From Tetraselmis striata (taxonomy: Eukaryota > Chlorophyta > Chlorodendrophyceae > Chlorodendrales > Chlorodendraceae), in assembly GCA_006384855.1 (NCBI GenBank), contig VCJN01001573.1, forward strand, positions 21,509 through 85,508: DNA of 64,000 nucleotides, read 5' to 3'. Made by a program: the position numbers and the translations under genes. The notes beneath the pieces are model-generated. The model made no database searches, was not told the origin of the DNA, and was given only the letters and a program-made list of their open reading frames with translations. Of this stretch, positions 31,901-42,179 are shown piece by piece. Position 1 is the stretch's first letter. Each line of letters opens with the position of its first letter.

Positions 31901-34900
31901 GGGTTTTATGGGTACCAGTACTACTTTATGGTGCGAGTAATATGCTTCTAGAATCAGGGCGATGCGTGCAGCGTGCTTCACTCCGTACAGTACTGGCAGG
32001 GGTGTTGGAGAAAGAGTCTAGGAACATACGAGGACCCATACCAATACTATCAGACATCTTTGTCCCCTCCGTAGAGCGGAGGTCCCCCAACCCCCCGCCT
32101 CTTCCGAAGTCCGTTGTATGTGACGCCCCATGTGGTCGATTCCCGGCTCCCTAGTATCGCCGGCTCCCTCAGATTAGCCCCCATAGCCCCAATATTCCCG
32201 GCTCCCCCAATGTCAGTAGGGCATGTCATGGGTTTGCGGGTTGGAATGCTGGTATAGATGCAATAATAGTCTAAAAGTCAAATTGGCCCCGAGTCATCGG
32301 CATAAAGCGTCTCATCCTTGACCACATGCGCCCACATTAGTCTTGGGTCTGGCATAGCCATTTAGACCGTTGCCTCATTCGAACCCCAAAGGGCCAATGC
32401 ATCAACCAGGTGAACCTGGGACATACACGGGCCCGGTCGATACTGCCCTGAACTGACAGAGCCGGAAATCCATCTAGGGGCCCTCTGAGTAGGAGACCAC
32501 TCTACCGAGCGTAGGGACCTTTTGAGTTGTGGTCCGCTCTACCGAGCGGACATACAACAAGTTAGGTTGGTAAAGGATTGCTTGTATTCGAAGCCCCTAT
32601 TCGCCCCGTAATCGCCCTTGTGTCCGTACGGACACAAGCACCCGTAAACCGGGCAGACAGTCTAGGGGGATGTGACCAACCAGCCTATCTGCACTTCGGC
32701 CCATTTTTCAGAGCCACATTCAAGTCGTGACATACCTTGGTACCGAAGCATTGCGTCTTTGTTACGAGATGAGATAGTACCGGTATGAATATGCAGTGAC
32801 GATTGAGCTATCACGGCACGGCCGGTCGTTAGCCGCCGACTTGCATATTTGTAGTCACTCGCTGCACCACTGAGCGCACGTTCCCGGATATGATGGTCGG
32901 ACCGACCAGGTGTAAGGATATGTACCACACAAATCCCCATGTGGGTACCCAGTGCCTGGTGCGTTTTGCGCAGTATCCTTACAGTTGGTGCTTCTACGCA
33001 CGCATCGGATCCGGGTTCGATCCCGCGGAGAAACGTAAAATATGATATGATATCCCGCAATGTTGGACGACCCGGCCAATGCGGATCGCCACCGAATCCA
33101 AGCCGAAACGTTGCTGGAGGAGGTCCTCCATCCTATGGGGGGGGATGGAGTGTAAGGATATGTACCACACAAATCCCCATGTGGGTACCCAGTGCCTGGT
33201 GCGTTTTGCGCAGTATGCTTACACCAGGGGACTCGAACGATTCCCCTATCCCGTAATGTTGATGAGTGGTCGAAATTGGTCCCTGGTGTGATCAACTACA
33301 CGTTAAGCGCTGAAATCCACATCGCCCAACATGAAATGCACCGTGTCGACCCGCATGGATTTTCGTCGAGAAGTATCAGGTACTTGAACGATTCGTGTAC
33401 GAAATCTGCGCCGTGTATGCCTTCGTCCGGACACGCATCTGATTTTCATCGTTTTGGGTATCACCGAGCAAGTAGTAAAAGTTTTCAGTACTTCTACCTG
33501 TTGTAGTACGATGTCAGTGGTCCATATTTACATATGACCTGAAATATAAGTACCTGAGCTAGCTGCAGGAGGCGATGTTATAAAATCACCAGAAAATATA
33601 TACCGTATATCTTTTTATATAAATATATGGTATCGGAGTATACTACGAGTAATATTGAATCCATTACCCGTACTCTCACAATGTCGGTCCGTCCAATACA
33701 CAGCACGACTCGGGGGCTAGCAATGATACATTGTTATGTAATAATACTACACGTGTACAAAAAGGAGTACAACAATGTGCGAAATCTTTAGACGCCTACC
33801 AGTACACAGCAATAGCGACTATATGCGAATCGATGAATCTTTTACAAGGATATGGGCCCAGCGTCTGTGAGGAGATATTCTCACGATATATATACGATAC
33901 ACTCACGCAGTGTGTCATCCACGGATCCACCGCGCTTTTGATAGTGCGCGGATATCAAAAGCTACCTCCTTACAGGAAAGCGCGGTGGATCCGTGGATGA
34001 CACACTGCGAGAGTGTATGGTATATATATCGTGAGAATATCTCCTCACAGCGTCCCTTTCTCAAAGCGGCGAAGCCGCTGTGCTCTACAAGAAAGGTGTA
34101 ATTTGATATATTGCCTATCTAAACGAGTAAACAACGGGAACTCAGGTCAGCAATGGTGTAACATGGCGACTGGTAGCTGTGTGCCGGTCCTGCGACTTGG
34201 TTCTCTTCTCGCATGGTCAGTTGATGGGGCGGCTTCAGCCGATGGCCCGGGGTCGCGACTTTTGGTATACCCATATGTATGGCACATGTGAAAGTGTTAG
34301 TAACAAATCCACCATTATTTGCACGGTATTCGTACCGGTACGGCGGTCGTACTAAATCCATCGATGAGTAGCGACAATATAAATGCCCCTACGGGAGTCA
34401 CGCTAAATTTTAAAAATCAGTAAATCATCTGCCATTACATATCTAGCTAGTCTCTAAACCACTCTTTCCGACCACGAGCAGATGTCGTCGGTCCACCGGT
34501 ACGATAACGGTACCTGATGTACTGTGAGGGAATGTGCGCTGGTGGTGGCTATTCCGTTATGGTGGTGGTCAAGTATGATCTGATTACAGGCCGACAGGCG
34601 CCGTGCCTGATATATCAGGCGGCGCGATGTGGCCGACAGGGCGCGGGCGCAGCCCGTCATCTGACGGGCGCGCGCTACGCGCCTAATGTGCTATGATGGT
34701 TAGGGCTAGTGAGGGTATAGGATATATCCTCACATGTACGGTGATGTACGATGATGGTGTACGGTACTGTACCGCGGCAACTCGGCGCGTTTAGGTATGA
34801 AGGATTTAGTCATCATCATCAGCAGCTGTCACCAGCAACTGTACTTGTACCCGGCGCGGCGGACGACCGTTCATCATCGGGGCGAGCAGTGTAGGCCAGC

Positions 34901-37661
34901 CAGTGACGCAATTTCCAACACCATTGGATCACGGTCTGAAGCACTGCCATCAAAATGCGCGGCACTGCCGACGAAGAGAATGACCTACCCGTCCGGGCAT
35001 CGGCGACCAACTCAAGTAATGAGAGTTGGAGCAAAGCGTTGTCTTTCTAACAGGGCAAATTTTCATTCCGCGAGTGCGGTACATATGAAACGTAAAGAGC
35101 ATTGTGCAAGGGCCCGGTGCCATACCTGGGGAAAATTCCCATTCCCAGTAAATTCATTTCCTCTGACTAGTACATGAACTCATACGCTCACCGATCACCG
35201 GTACGTACACACGTAGTCGGCTGCATGCCATCACGTTCACAGCCAGCGTGGGCCGGCCATGGAATCTTTGTGCCATGGAATCATGCAGAAGTACCCCCTC
35301 TGCACAATGAAACGATGACGCATGAAGATACCAGGCACGCTCCATGGGGCGAATTGCTTCCTAATCACTGCAGGCGTGGCTAAGGTGGTGTTTCGCGAAA
35401 TACTACATTAAGTCATTTCGCGAATACGCAACAGCATGTGTACCGGGCAGACAGGCGTACATTTTACACCCACGCCCGTGATACGTCCGTGTAGTATTCA
35501 TGTATGTTATAAAATTGGAAACTTGGTGTGCCGACTTGGGAACCATAGGTAATGACACGTTCTCTTAAAACGTGTACGGCATTCATCTACAACCTCGTAC
35601 GCCCTTGCAAGTTCGCCTTTCTGCTTTGCATACGGCAGCTCCTATTGATTTCGGACCCCATAAGCATGAAAAGGACGCCTATATGCTGATTTCATACGCG
35701 GTGTCGCTCCGGTGCCAGGCCGGCAAAAGGTGTCGGTGAACCTCTTGCTCAACCATGAAGCTGCTTGGCCGCCCCGCTTACCTCTGGGAGTTGCGAGTCC
35801 CCTCCGCCAAATGTATGTATTTTCAAGCGCATCAGCGCGACTCAGCGTGGCATGCCGGGCAACGGTGCCACCCGCCCTGCCATGCTTTGCTTCCCCGGAC
35901 TCGGCGTCAGCTCCGAAACCATGGCTTGCGGCCAGCTTGTTGGGTTTGGGTATTGTGACGGGCCTTGCCGCCCGGAGAGAATCATATCTACGCAAGGTGG
36001 ACTTCACTCCACGAGGAGGGACAATACGGTTTGCTCCATGGGGTTGGTTGTAGGCATGGCACCGGTCCAGGTTGTAGTCTAGGGGAATATATCGGTCAGG
36101 GAGTGTACCAGGACAAAGGTTGTGCCAGGGTCTCTGGTTTGGTGATGTCAAGGCTAACATCTCGTTCCGCTGCCCCCCACCTCCTGCGTGTCTGCCCACC
36201 TGCAGGACCACCAGCAGTTTCTGGGCCGCCTGCGCCGCGACGGGCGCGCCATATTCACCAACCTGGACACCCTGCGCCGCGCCACGATCGGCGTGGGCGA
36301 GCTCGGGACGGGCGGGCCGGAGCCCGGCTCTCCCCGCGACTGCGCAGTGCTGCTGCTGGCGGCGAGCAAGGCCGGCACGGCGCCGGCGGCGGTGCTGCCC
36401 AAGCTCGAGGCGGCACGCGCGGAGGGAGGCCTCGGCAAGCCCGCGCTCGCGGCCAACCTGCTGGTCGCGGCGTTTGGCGCGCTGCTGGGTGCGCCGCCGG
36501 GCGCGCGCGGCCCCGAGAAGCGCGCCTACGCTGGCGCCCCCAGCGGCCTGCCGGCCGGCGCCGCGGAGGCGGCCAAGGCGATGGCGGGCGCGGTGGGCAG
36601 CTGGGGCCCGCTGGTGCGCCACCTCGCGCGCTCCGACGAGGACCACGTCAAGCTGATCGCCGCGCTGCAGGCGATGGCGGAGGGTAAGAGCGACTGGGGG
36701 GAGGTGCGCCCGCCCGCACTCCCTTTTGGCGACCCGATTGACAAACTGCCGCGTGTAGTATTATCGCAACGCCAGAATGTGCACGTTTCAACTGCCATGA
36801 TGAGGGGGTTGAAATGGCAGCAACTGCGCCGGTCTTACCCTCGATTAATAACATCTGCCTCTGCATTATGATATAGCAAGGCAGGCGTTAACGGCATGAC
36901 CATCCCTTGTGTTTCGGAATGTCACTATGCCAATCGTCACCCCTCCCCCCCTTGCCCCCCGCCCAGGCCGGCCGTGCCTACATGGACCTGTCACCCCGCC
37001 TGCTCAAGCTGCTCTACGACGAGGACGTCGTCTCGGAGGAGGCGGTGCTCGCGTGGGACAAGCAGACCCGCGCGACCACCGGTAGGTGTCTGCCGTCCGA
37101 TGCTCCCGCTTGCGGCATGCTTTCTGTTCACCCTCTGCTGGCTCTGTCCATCTGACTGCAGGGAGCGGTTTTTTTTAGCCCAAGCAGCTAAAATATGTGC
37201 CAGAATTAGGCTTTCTAGGTTTTACAAAATCCTAAACTCCAAAATAATCCGACAGCACACTTCTGGTGCCAACGCTCCAATTGGACCGCGGACCCCTAAA
37301 TCCGACAGCACACTTACGCTGCCGACGCACCTATTGGAACCCTTATTACGAGCCTCAAGCTGGGCTTGCGTGCAACCGATTAGAACATCCTCGTTTGTTC
37401 CGCTATAGTCTCGCCTGCATTTGACCTCTGGCAGGCAGGGGCGGGGCCTCATTTCGCAACACATCCCGTGAATGTGCCCCCCCCCCCCACCCCCCCTCCC
37501 CCCTCTCACGCGATGACGCGGGGTGGTGGGGACCAACGCTGAATACCGCCTGCGGCATGTGCGCTGCAGGGGACTCGCGCTTCCTGAAGCTCGCGGGGCC
37601 CTTCATCAAGTGGCTGGAGGAGGCCGAGGAGGACAGCGGCGAGGAGAGCGAAGAGGAGTAG
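20970..37661 (+). CDS. Multi-exon SF2 helicase-like protein with C-terminal W2 (eIF5C) domain
   Basis: Exons inferred: 20970-21116, about 21374-21771, 22141-22435, 23672-23827, 24362-24529, 24678-24881, 25231-25285, 25422-25498, 25635-25751, 25880-25972, 26110-26152, 26289-26470, 26737-26922, 27224-27448, 27728-27838, 28019-28189, 28343-28468, 28585-28682, 29108-29357, 30147-30293, 36206-36703, 36967-37081, 37570-37661. All joins keep phase, giving about 1317 residues. The product has a long N-terminal part of unknown function, an SF2 ATPase core (about residues 540-1095) and a W2 fold at the end. I do not recognise the subfamily. A role in RNA or translation is suggested only by the W2 domain. 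No signal peptide or membrane segment is seen. The exon 2 acceptor is the least certain. Two introns use GC donors. A two-gene interpretation (split in the 5.9-kb intron) is possible but less likely. Confidence 0.75.
25880..30293 (+). other. SF2 helicase-like motor, motifs Q-like to V
   Basis: In order: YPHQEEMLREIHQHIL, a Q-motif-like entry; STPTGSGKTFAALML, motif I, assembled across 26110-26152 and 26289 onward; VYSVPTKSVLKTVGQAFE, motif Ia; VLYFDEPNMG, motif II with DEPN instead of DEAD or DExH; VLASATLPPW, motif III (SAT). After an insertion of about 300 residues with lysine-rich helices (KEAEKEKARRKNDDG), VLVVDYSSIYGTDCPAVDTL sits where motif V is expected. Known role of the fold: ATP-driven movement on or remodelling of nucleic acid. 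DEPN and the long insertion are unusual, so helicase activity is not certain. Confidence 0.7.
26110..26152 (+). other. 43-nt microexon completing the Walker A motif
   Basis: Flanked by GATGCAG and by GTGCGC. It encodes IDHSLPLQIELSTP plus one base. That base joins CC at 26289 to give threonine and the canonical PTGSGKT. Without it, the exon at 26289 is out of phase with the exon ending at 25972, because 25880-25972 ends in phase 0 and 26289 needs phase 1. Confidence 0.7.
31118..31205. repeat. AT-rich palindrome
   Basis: ATATATGGATCATGCAT near 31125-31145 is mirrored by ATGCATGATCCATATATA near 31182-31200, with ATGCATATATA units between. It could form a cruciform or be a remnant of a foldback element. 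No coding content. Confidence 0.6.
32370..32556 (-). repeat. tRNA-related SINE-like segment
   Basis: On the minus strand two D-arm-like blocks, CGCTCGGTAGAGCGGACC and CGCTCGGTAGAGTGGTC, lie about 35 bases apart. Each is followed by a short stem that could pass for an anticodon arm. Further down, GGGGTTCGAATGA (complement of about 32374-32387) resembles a B box. No complete cloverleaf can be drawn, so this is not a functional tRNA. Confidence 0.35.
32908..33228. repeat. Two 77-bp direct repeats with terminal inverted ends
   Basis: 32908-32984 and 33151-33227 are almost identical. They begin TGTAAGGATATG. The first ends GTATCCTTACA, the inverse of its start; in the second, one C reads G. The intervening 166 bases include GGTTCGATCCC (33014-33024), a perfect B-box sequence. 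Confidence 0.65.
33864..34054. repeat. Long imperfect hairpin (about 78-bp arms)
   Basis: 33864-33938 and 33977-34054 are reverse complements with only a few mismatches, around a 38-base loop. The loop carries its own 9-bp inverted repeat (CTTTTGATA/TATCAAAAG). It lies in the 5.9-kb intron on its sense strand. Confidence 0.75.
35440..35710 (+). repeat. Dispersed repeat family E, copy 1
   Basis: Similar in order and content to 37835-38100: ACCGGG...GGCGTACATTT, CATGATAC-like, GCCGAC, TTTTGCATA, TGATTTCGGA and CATGAAAA. Non-coding. Confidence 0.5.
36206..37661 (+). other. Helicase motif VI and W2 (eIF5C) domain exons
   Basis: The exon 36206-36703 begins DHQQFLGRLRRDGRAIF, an SF2 motif VI (Q..GR..R.G). 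After an alanine-rich helical stretch the domain ends with GPLVRHLARSDEDHVKLIAAL, SPRLLKLLYDEDVVSEEAVL and FLKLAGPFIKWLEEAEEDSG, closed by an acidic tail GEESEEE. The last two segments are the aromatic/acidic boxes of W2 domains as found in eIF5 and eIF2B-epsilon, which bind eIF2-beta and eIF3/eIF1 partners. Motif VI and the start of W2 lie in one exon, which is the evidence for a true fusion. The eIF5 N-terminal GTPase-activating and zinc-ribbon part is not seen anywhere upstream. Confidence 0.8.
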
Positions 37662-37807
37662 AGCGGCGGCAAACGATGCGGCCACCCGGCGCCGCATGCC
37701 TCACCTCGCGGCGGCCCGTGCCTTCCCGGAATAACCTCCTAGACACCGTAGTGCACCCCTCGCGCTGCGTGCGCCTTGCGGTGCTCTGCGGGGGCCTATG
37801 CGCGCGG

Positions 37808-37812
37808 TGTAA
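37808..37812 (+). terminator. TGTAA polyadenylation signal of the helicase-W2 gene
   Basis: TGTAA lies 147 bases past the TAG stop, consistent with chlorophyte poly(A) signals. Confidence 0.45.
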
Positions 37813-37834
37813 CCACACACACACCACAGCGTAC

Positions 37835-38100
37835 GTACCGGGATGGAAGGTAGGCGTACATTTCAAATCCACATCCATGATACATTCGTGTGTGTGTCAG
37901 GAAAATAGAAAATATTGTTCTGCCGACAGAAAGAATCAACACGTATTCACGTTTAGTTCAAATACGCCGTTTACAATCTGGCGCACCCTCTCATTTTTCC
38001 AGGGTTATCCTTCCCGTTTTGCATAGGTCAGTTTGTACTGATTTCGGATACTTGGGTCTGTCAGCATGAAAAGTATATACCGATTACGTATGCTGTGAGT

Positions 38101-38141
<41 letters not shown>

Positions 38142-38320
38142 CCCGCTTGCCTACGAGTGCTGACCGACCTATAAGAACCCTTATATAAGCCTCAAATTTG
38201 GGTTGCATGTGGCATATAATCAAAACACTAGAAACCTTCTCTGCGCAACATTAGTTAGGCAATTGTCTAGTTTCGTCTGGATTTGACCACTGGCGGGTAG
38301 GGCGGGTTCTTCGTGGCATT
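37835..38320 (+). repeat. Family E and family D repeat copies with a (CA)n tract
   Basis: 37835-38100 is family E copy 2. 38103-38139 is a CA dinucleotide tract. 38170-38320 is a family D copy (GCCTCAAAT, CGTCTGGATTTGACC, GGCGGGTAGGGCGGGTTCT). No gene. Confidence 0.55.
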
Positions 38321-40430
38321 GTTATTATCATTATTACCGTGTCAGCAGCCGTGCCCATGCTGCACCGGAATGAAAGCCCCCACCAGCAGCCGAAGCTGAC
38401 ATGCGAGGACTGCACCCAATGTCCGGGTCTTTCCCTCATCTCAACTCGCCTCTTGGGCGATGGGTGTACTGTCGGCAAATAGAATTCATCGCACACGATC
38501 AAAATCCGATCTTTACCAACATCGACCCACTTTCTGTGGTGCCCACGAACCTCACTTTGAGCTTCTTCGCACGAAATGCCGTGTCGTCAGCGGCAGCAGG
38601 TCCCCGGGAGGATGAGGGTAACGTGTGCCTCGGGGATGCCCTGTTGACAGCGGCCGCCGTAGCCTGTTGCCACTTTGGCAAGTTGGCGACTCGGTGAGGC
38701 ATCTGTGCCTCGGCTGTGTCGACACACAGGTTTGGTTTGGCTTGCGCAGCATTTCTACTCAGAGCAATAGTGTGGTCTCCGACAATGTGGGTGAGCGGGT
38801 CTTGTCCAGGAATGTATCACCTGATGCTATTTGGTGGCTTTTGCGTCTCGGCCGCTCCGGGGTGAGCTGGCGATTCTGTTTTCACAAAAAAGTATTACTT
38901 TGAACGCCCGGGGCCGTGAGCTTGCCTTGCGTGCCCTTGACCAACCCCGCGCCGTGGAAGCCCTTGCCCATGTCCTGCACATGTGGCCAAAACCAAGCAT
39001 CCGCGCGCTTTACCTTGCCCCGATCGTATTCCGAGTTAGAGGTGTCACTATCATGCCCAAAGTGGCAGCGGGAAGCACCGCACCTCCCCCACCGCACCTG
39101 TTCCCGGGATGCATAGTTGTTCGACGCGCTCGCGCAGCGATGGTGAAACGCATATGCAGTAACCAGACTTTCGGCGTGACCGCGCGCACTGCGGTTGCGA
39201 GCTACCTCAGTCATAATCGCGGTCCATTACGGCAGGAGTTGCGGGCGTGCATCAGAGGTGCGTCCATCGGTGGCCACTGCACCTGGTCGTCCCGCTCCGA
39301 AACTGTAACATCAGTCAGTTGTCGATGCACCCGCCGTTAGGTTATGCTTGGCTCTGGGACGATCCGGAGGACGTAATTGTCATTACACAAGTACCTGTAC
39401 GTAGCAGCAGGCAGCAGTACTGCCGCAAGCAGCTAGAGCGCCAGCATGGTCTAAGTGCTGGCGGCGTTATTCGGAATGTTCTAAAATTATTTTCGGCTCG
39501 GCGCCCCAGCTTGTTCAGCTTGGGCATATACAGCGACGTGTTCGTCTACTGCTAAAACTTCGGCGCCATGGGCGGCAGCCTATTAAATATTTTCCCACCT
39601 TCGTGAGCAGTGTCGAGATAAGGCCGGCGCCTGGGGGATTTGCGAGCAAACTGTGGCAGCGCCGCCCGCACTTACTATTGATCCGTCGACTGTGATGAGC
39701 AGGCGGACGGCCACTCAAAAGCGCGTCTGCAGCCACGGAGTGGACGAAGCAAAAACTAAATGTTTAGCAGGCTGTCGTACTGCTCTGCAAGATGAGCTTG
39801 CTTACGATTTCTGCATGGAATCTTCGGAATCGTCGATTTCAGAAGTGAAATCCCTCGTGGCTCGCAATGTTGCCGGCAGGACGCTGGCCCGCAGGGCCAT
39901 GATCTCCTGCATCGCTTGTCGTGTTTCCGACTCGCTACGCGCCCCGCGGATAGTACTGTCAATGATAGTGAGAAGGTTGTCCCTCAGCACAGCATACTGG
40001 GCGAGTGTTAACACGGGGGCTGAAGCCAGGTAGGCGCGGGCCCAGGCCGCGCGGTCGCTTTGAAGGCCCCTGTCGGTATTGCGAGGCGACGGTGAGTTGG
40101 CTTGATCCATTATGGGGGCGACGCTATCCGGCCGGCACTGCTCAAGCGCACTGCCAGTTGTAGTCTGCGGCGAGCTAGTGGAGCCTTGTGGGGTATAGTC
40201 TGCTCCCGGCGAGTATTGCAGCCGTGTAAGAGGGGTATTGTCTTCTTGCTTATGGCGGGTGGGAGCCGTGCGACTATGGCGGACGCTCGGCGGCTGGGGT
40301 CCTGTATATGAAGCCTCCCGCTAGAGCAATCAGAGGCGCGAAACGCGAAATACGGTGTCCATCGTCACTCGGGTTATTACGAGTACAGGTACGGGATGGG
40401 GCCGGTTTTAAGCGGCTACCTGTATCCTAC
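38321..40430. other. Repeat-rich region without a recognised gene
   Basis: Several overlapping frames of about 60-170 codons exist on both strands, none with recognisable motifs. The best-looking is 39802-40110 on the minus strand (102 residues, MDQANSPSPRNTDRGLQSDR at its start), helical in its second half (TRQAMQEIMALRASVLPATL), like a fragment of a transposon structural protein. Not assigned. Confidence 0.35.
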
Positions 40431-40449
40431 CTGTACTGATGCTTGTCTT

Positions 40450-40556
40450 ATTTTTTGTTATTGATCTTTTCTTAGTACGGGTACTGCTTTGGTATTGCGT
40501 CTTATTTTTTGTTGATCTTTTCTTAGTACGGGTACTGCTTTGGTATTGCTTGGCCT
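40450..40556 (+). repeat. Tandem repeat of about 51-54 bp, two copies
   Basis: Two copies of a unit beginning GTCTTATTTTTTGTTG and containing CTTTTCTTAGTACGGGTACT then GCTTTGGTATTGC. It is related to the 42180-42420 repeat through the CTTTTT..TAATTCACACC end. Confidence 0.65.
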
Positions 40557-41356
40557 TTACATAATTTATTAATTGTAATTCACACCAGTACTGCTGGTAC
40601 CGGCCCGCCGGGTACTGGTATCTGCTGCTGCCGTGCGTCGGAGCAGTACGAGTAGCAGTCGTACCGATATGGAACAAGACAGCCCGGGATACAAATCTGC
40701 AAAAGTGATATGAGGTTTTGCTATCTGGTAGTCGCTACCTGTAGCGACTAAGGAGGATTTGGGCCTGTTGGCCATGTTAAGGACATTCTTAACTGTATCT
40801 GAGCTAGGTTTGGCATGATGGTCCTCCCGACCCTGGATATGGGAAATGTATCTTTAGGGCTATCTGCCACAAGTCGTACGGCCTGATTTGTCGACCGGAC
40901 GGTTATGTTCCAGCCGGTCACAGGTATTCCTTAGGTGGGTCGTGCATTAAAAAAAACGTCGGCTCCCAGTGTTTGGCCACACCGGTACCGCTCTCACTTT
41001 GGCAGCCCCGCCCGCTCCCACTGGCGTCGTTGGGCGCAACCATGAGCGCCACCGACAGTCAGTTTATTCACATAATCCTTACCATCAGCCTTACAAACAC
41101 TCGGGGCGTCTAGGTTACGGGGCGGTGGGCGGCTGGGGGACGGGCATCGCTAGGCATTGGCGGTCGGTGGGCGGTTCGTGATGTCCTGAAGCGGTGGGCG
41201 GGGGTCGGCAGCACGATGTGCGACTGCTGTTGCGCCGCGACGTCTGGTTGCCTTGGGCTTCACAGCCTTGCTGAATGCCTCCCTAGCTGCTGCCTGAAGT
41301 GTTGAGGTCGCTGCCCTATCTGCGTGAGGGCGGGCTGTCTCGATTGCCTGCCGGGC

Positions 41357-41848
41357 TTAGTCAACCTGTGCCTGTGCAGCCTCGAACGCGACGGCGGGAT
41401 CAACTTGCGGTCTTCGTCGCCGCCTTGCTGGTGCGTCCGCACCAGTGCCCCCTTCGCCCTCCTCCTGAACTTCATCCTCCTCGTCCTCCTCGTCATCTTG
41501 TTCCTCCTCCTCCTCCTCTACCTGCATGCCCAACGATGCAGCTTGAAGTCGCCTCAGCTGCTCCTCCGCCTTGTCGACGCAGGCCTTGGTATGAAGGGCT
41601 GCAGTGAGCGCCTCGCTGCACGCGGGGAGCTCGTCAGCTGCAGTCTGGCACCAGGTGACCGCCTTCTCGACTGCTGCATGAGCCTGCCTCGCGGCGGATT
41701 CAGCTACCGCCTTGGTTGCTGAAGGGTTGGCGGCGGTGTTTGCGTGGACATGTGCCTTCTCAGCCCACCGGACAATCAGAAGGTCATCGGCACGCCACGA
41801 ACCGCCTGGAGCGGCACGCGACGAGCCATAGCTCCGAGGACACCTCAA
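41357..41848 (-). CDS. Hypothetical acidic coiled-coil-like ORF
   Basis: 163 residues. The middle is alanine-rich and helical (AVEKAVTWCQTAADELPACS, KAEEQLRRLQAASLGMQ) and is followed by a strongly acidic run (EEEEEEQDDEEDEEDE) and then ARRRRRP. It ends at TAA after AQAQVD. Similar helical plus acidic proteins occur as structural ORFs of algal transposons, but I recognise no family. The neighbourhood is repeat debris. It could be a chance or relic ORF. Confidence 0.35.
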   Translation of the reverse strand: MRCPRSYGSSRAAPGGSWRADDLLIVRWAEKAHVHANTAANPSATKAVAESAARQAHAAVEKAVTWCQTAADELPACSEALTAALHTKACVDKAEEQLRRLQAASLGMQVEEEEEEQDDEEDEEDEVQEEGEGGTGADAPARRRRRPQVDPAVAFEAAQAQVD

Positions 41849-42179
41849 AAGACGCCTCGGGTGTGTGGGGGAGGTCGGTGGTGAGCGGAGAGGTCGGGCA
41901 GGTGGTGCGAGTGCTTAACAATGTGCTGATTTTGAACCCGGATCAGTTGACATCGGGCCGGGCCGCTGACCGTAGCCGGCCGGTCAGGGGCCCGATCCCA
42001 GATTTGAGACCATCTCCGGAAAGCTGAGGAGCTGAGGAATCCGAGGGTACAAAGGTTTTGGGGCAAATTCGTTTTCTTTACAAAGTTATTCTGTGAAAAC
42101 TAGATTTTATGGCCAATTGTTGGTGTGGCCAATTGGGTGACACTCCTCCTTAGTACCGGTAGTGCCTCATCACTCACCC

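Larger units (their letters stand above)
30294..36205 (+). other. 5.9-kb repeat-filled intron in the helicase-W2 gene
   Basis: The donor follows LTWQ (CAG|GTCCGA) and the acceptor is CACCTGCAG before GACCACCAG, both in phase 0. No ORF inside looks coding. It holds family D (30530-30625), B (31480-31545, 31568-31636, 33557-33600) and C (31665-31710) repeats, an AT-rich palindrome (31118-31205), a tRNA-related segment (32370-32556), two 77-bp repeats (32908-33228), a long hairpin (33864-34054) and a family E repeat (35440-35710). Confidence 0.6.

Noticed and set aside
32370..33024. Functional tRNA gene
   Set aside because: A- and B-box-like pieces exist, but no complete acceptor stem or cloverleaf can be formed.
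30294..36205. Separate eIF5 gene upstream of the W2 exons
   Set aside because: No sequence resembling the eIF5 N-terminal zinc ribbon or GTPase-activating part was found here, and the W2 exon starts with a helicase motif VI in phase with the upstream exon.
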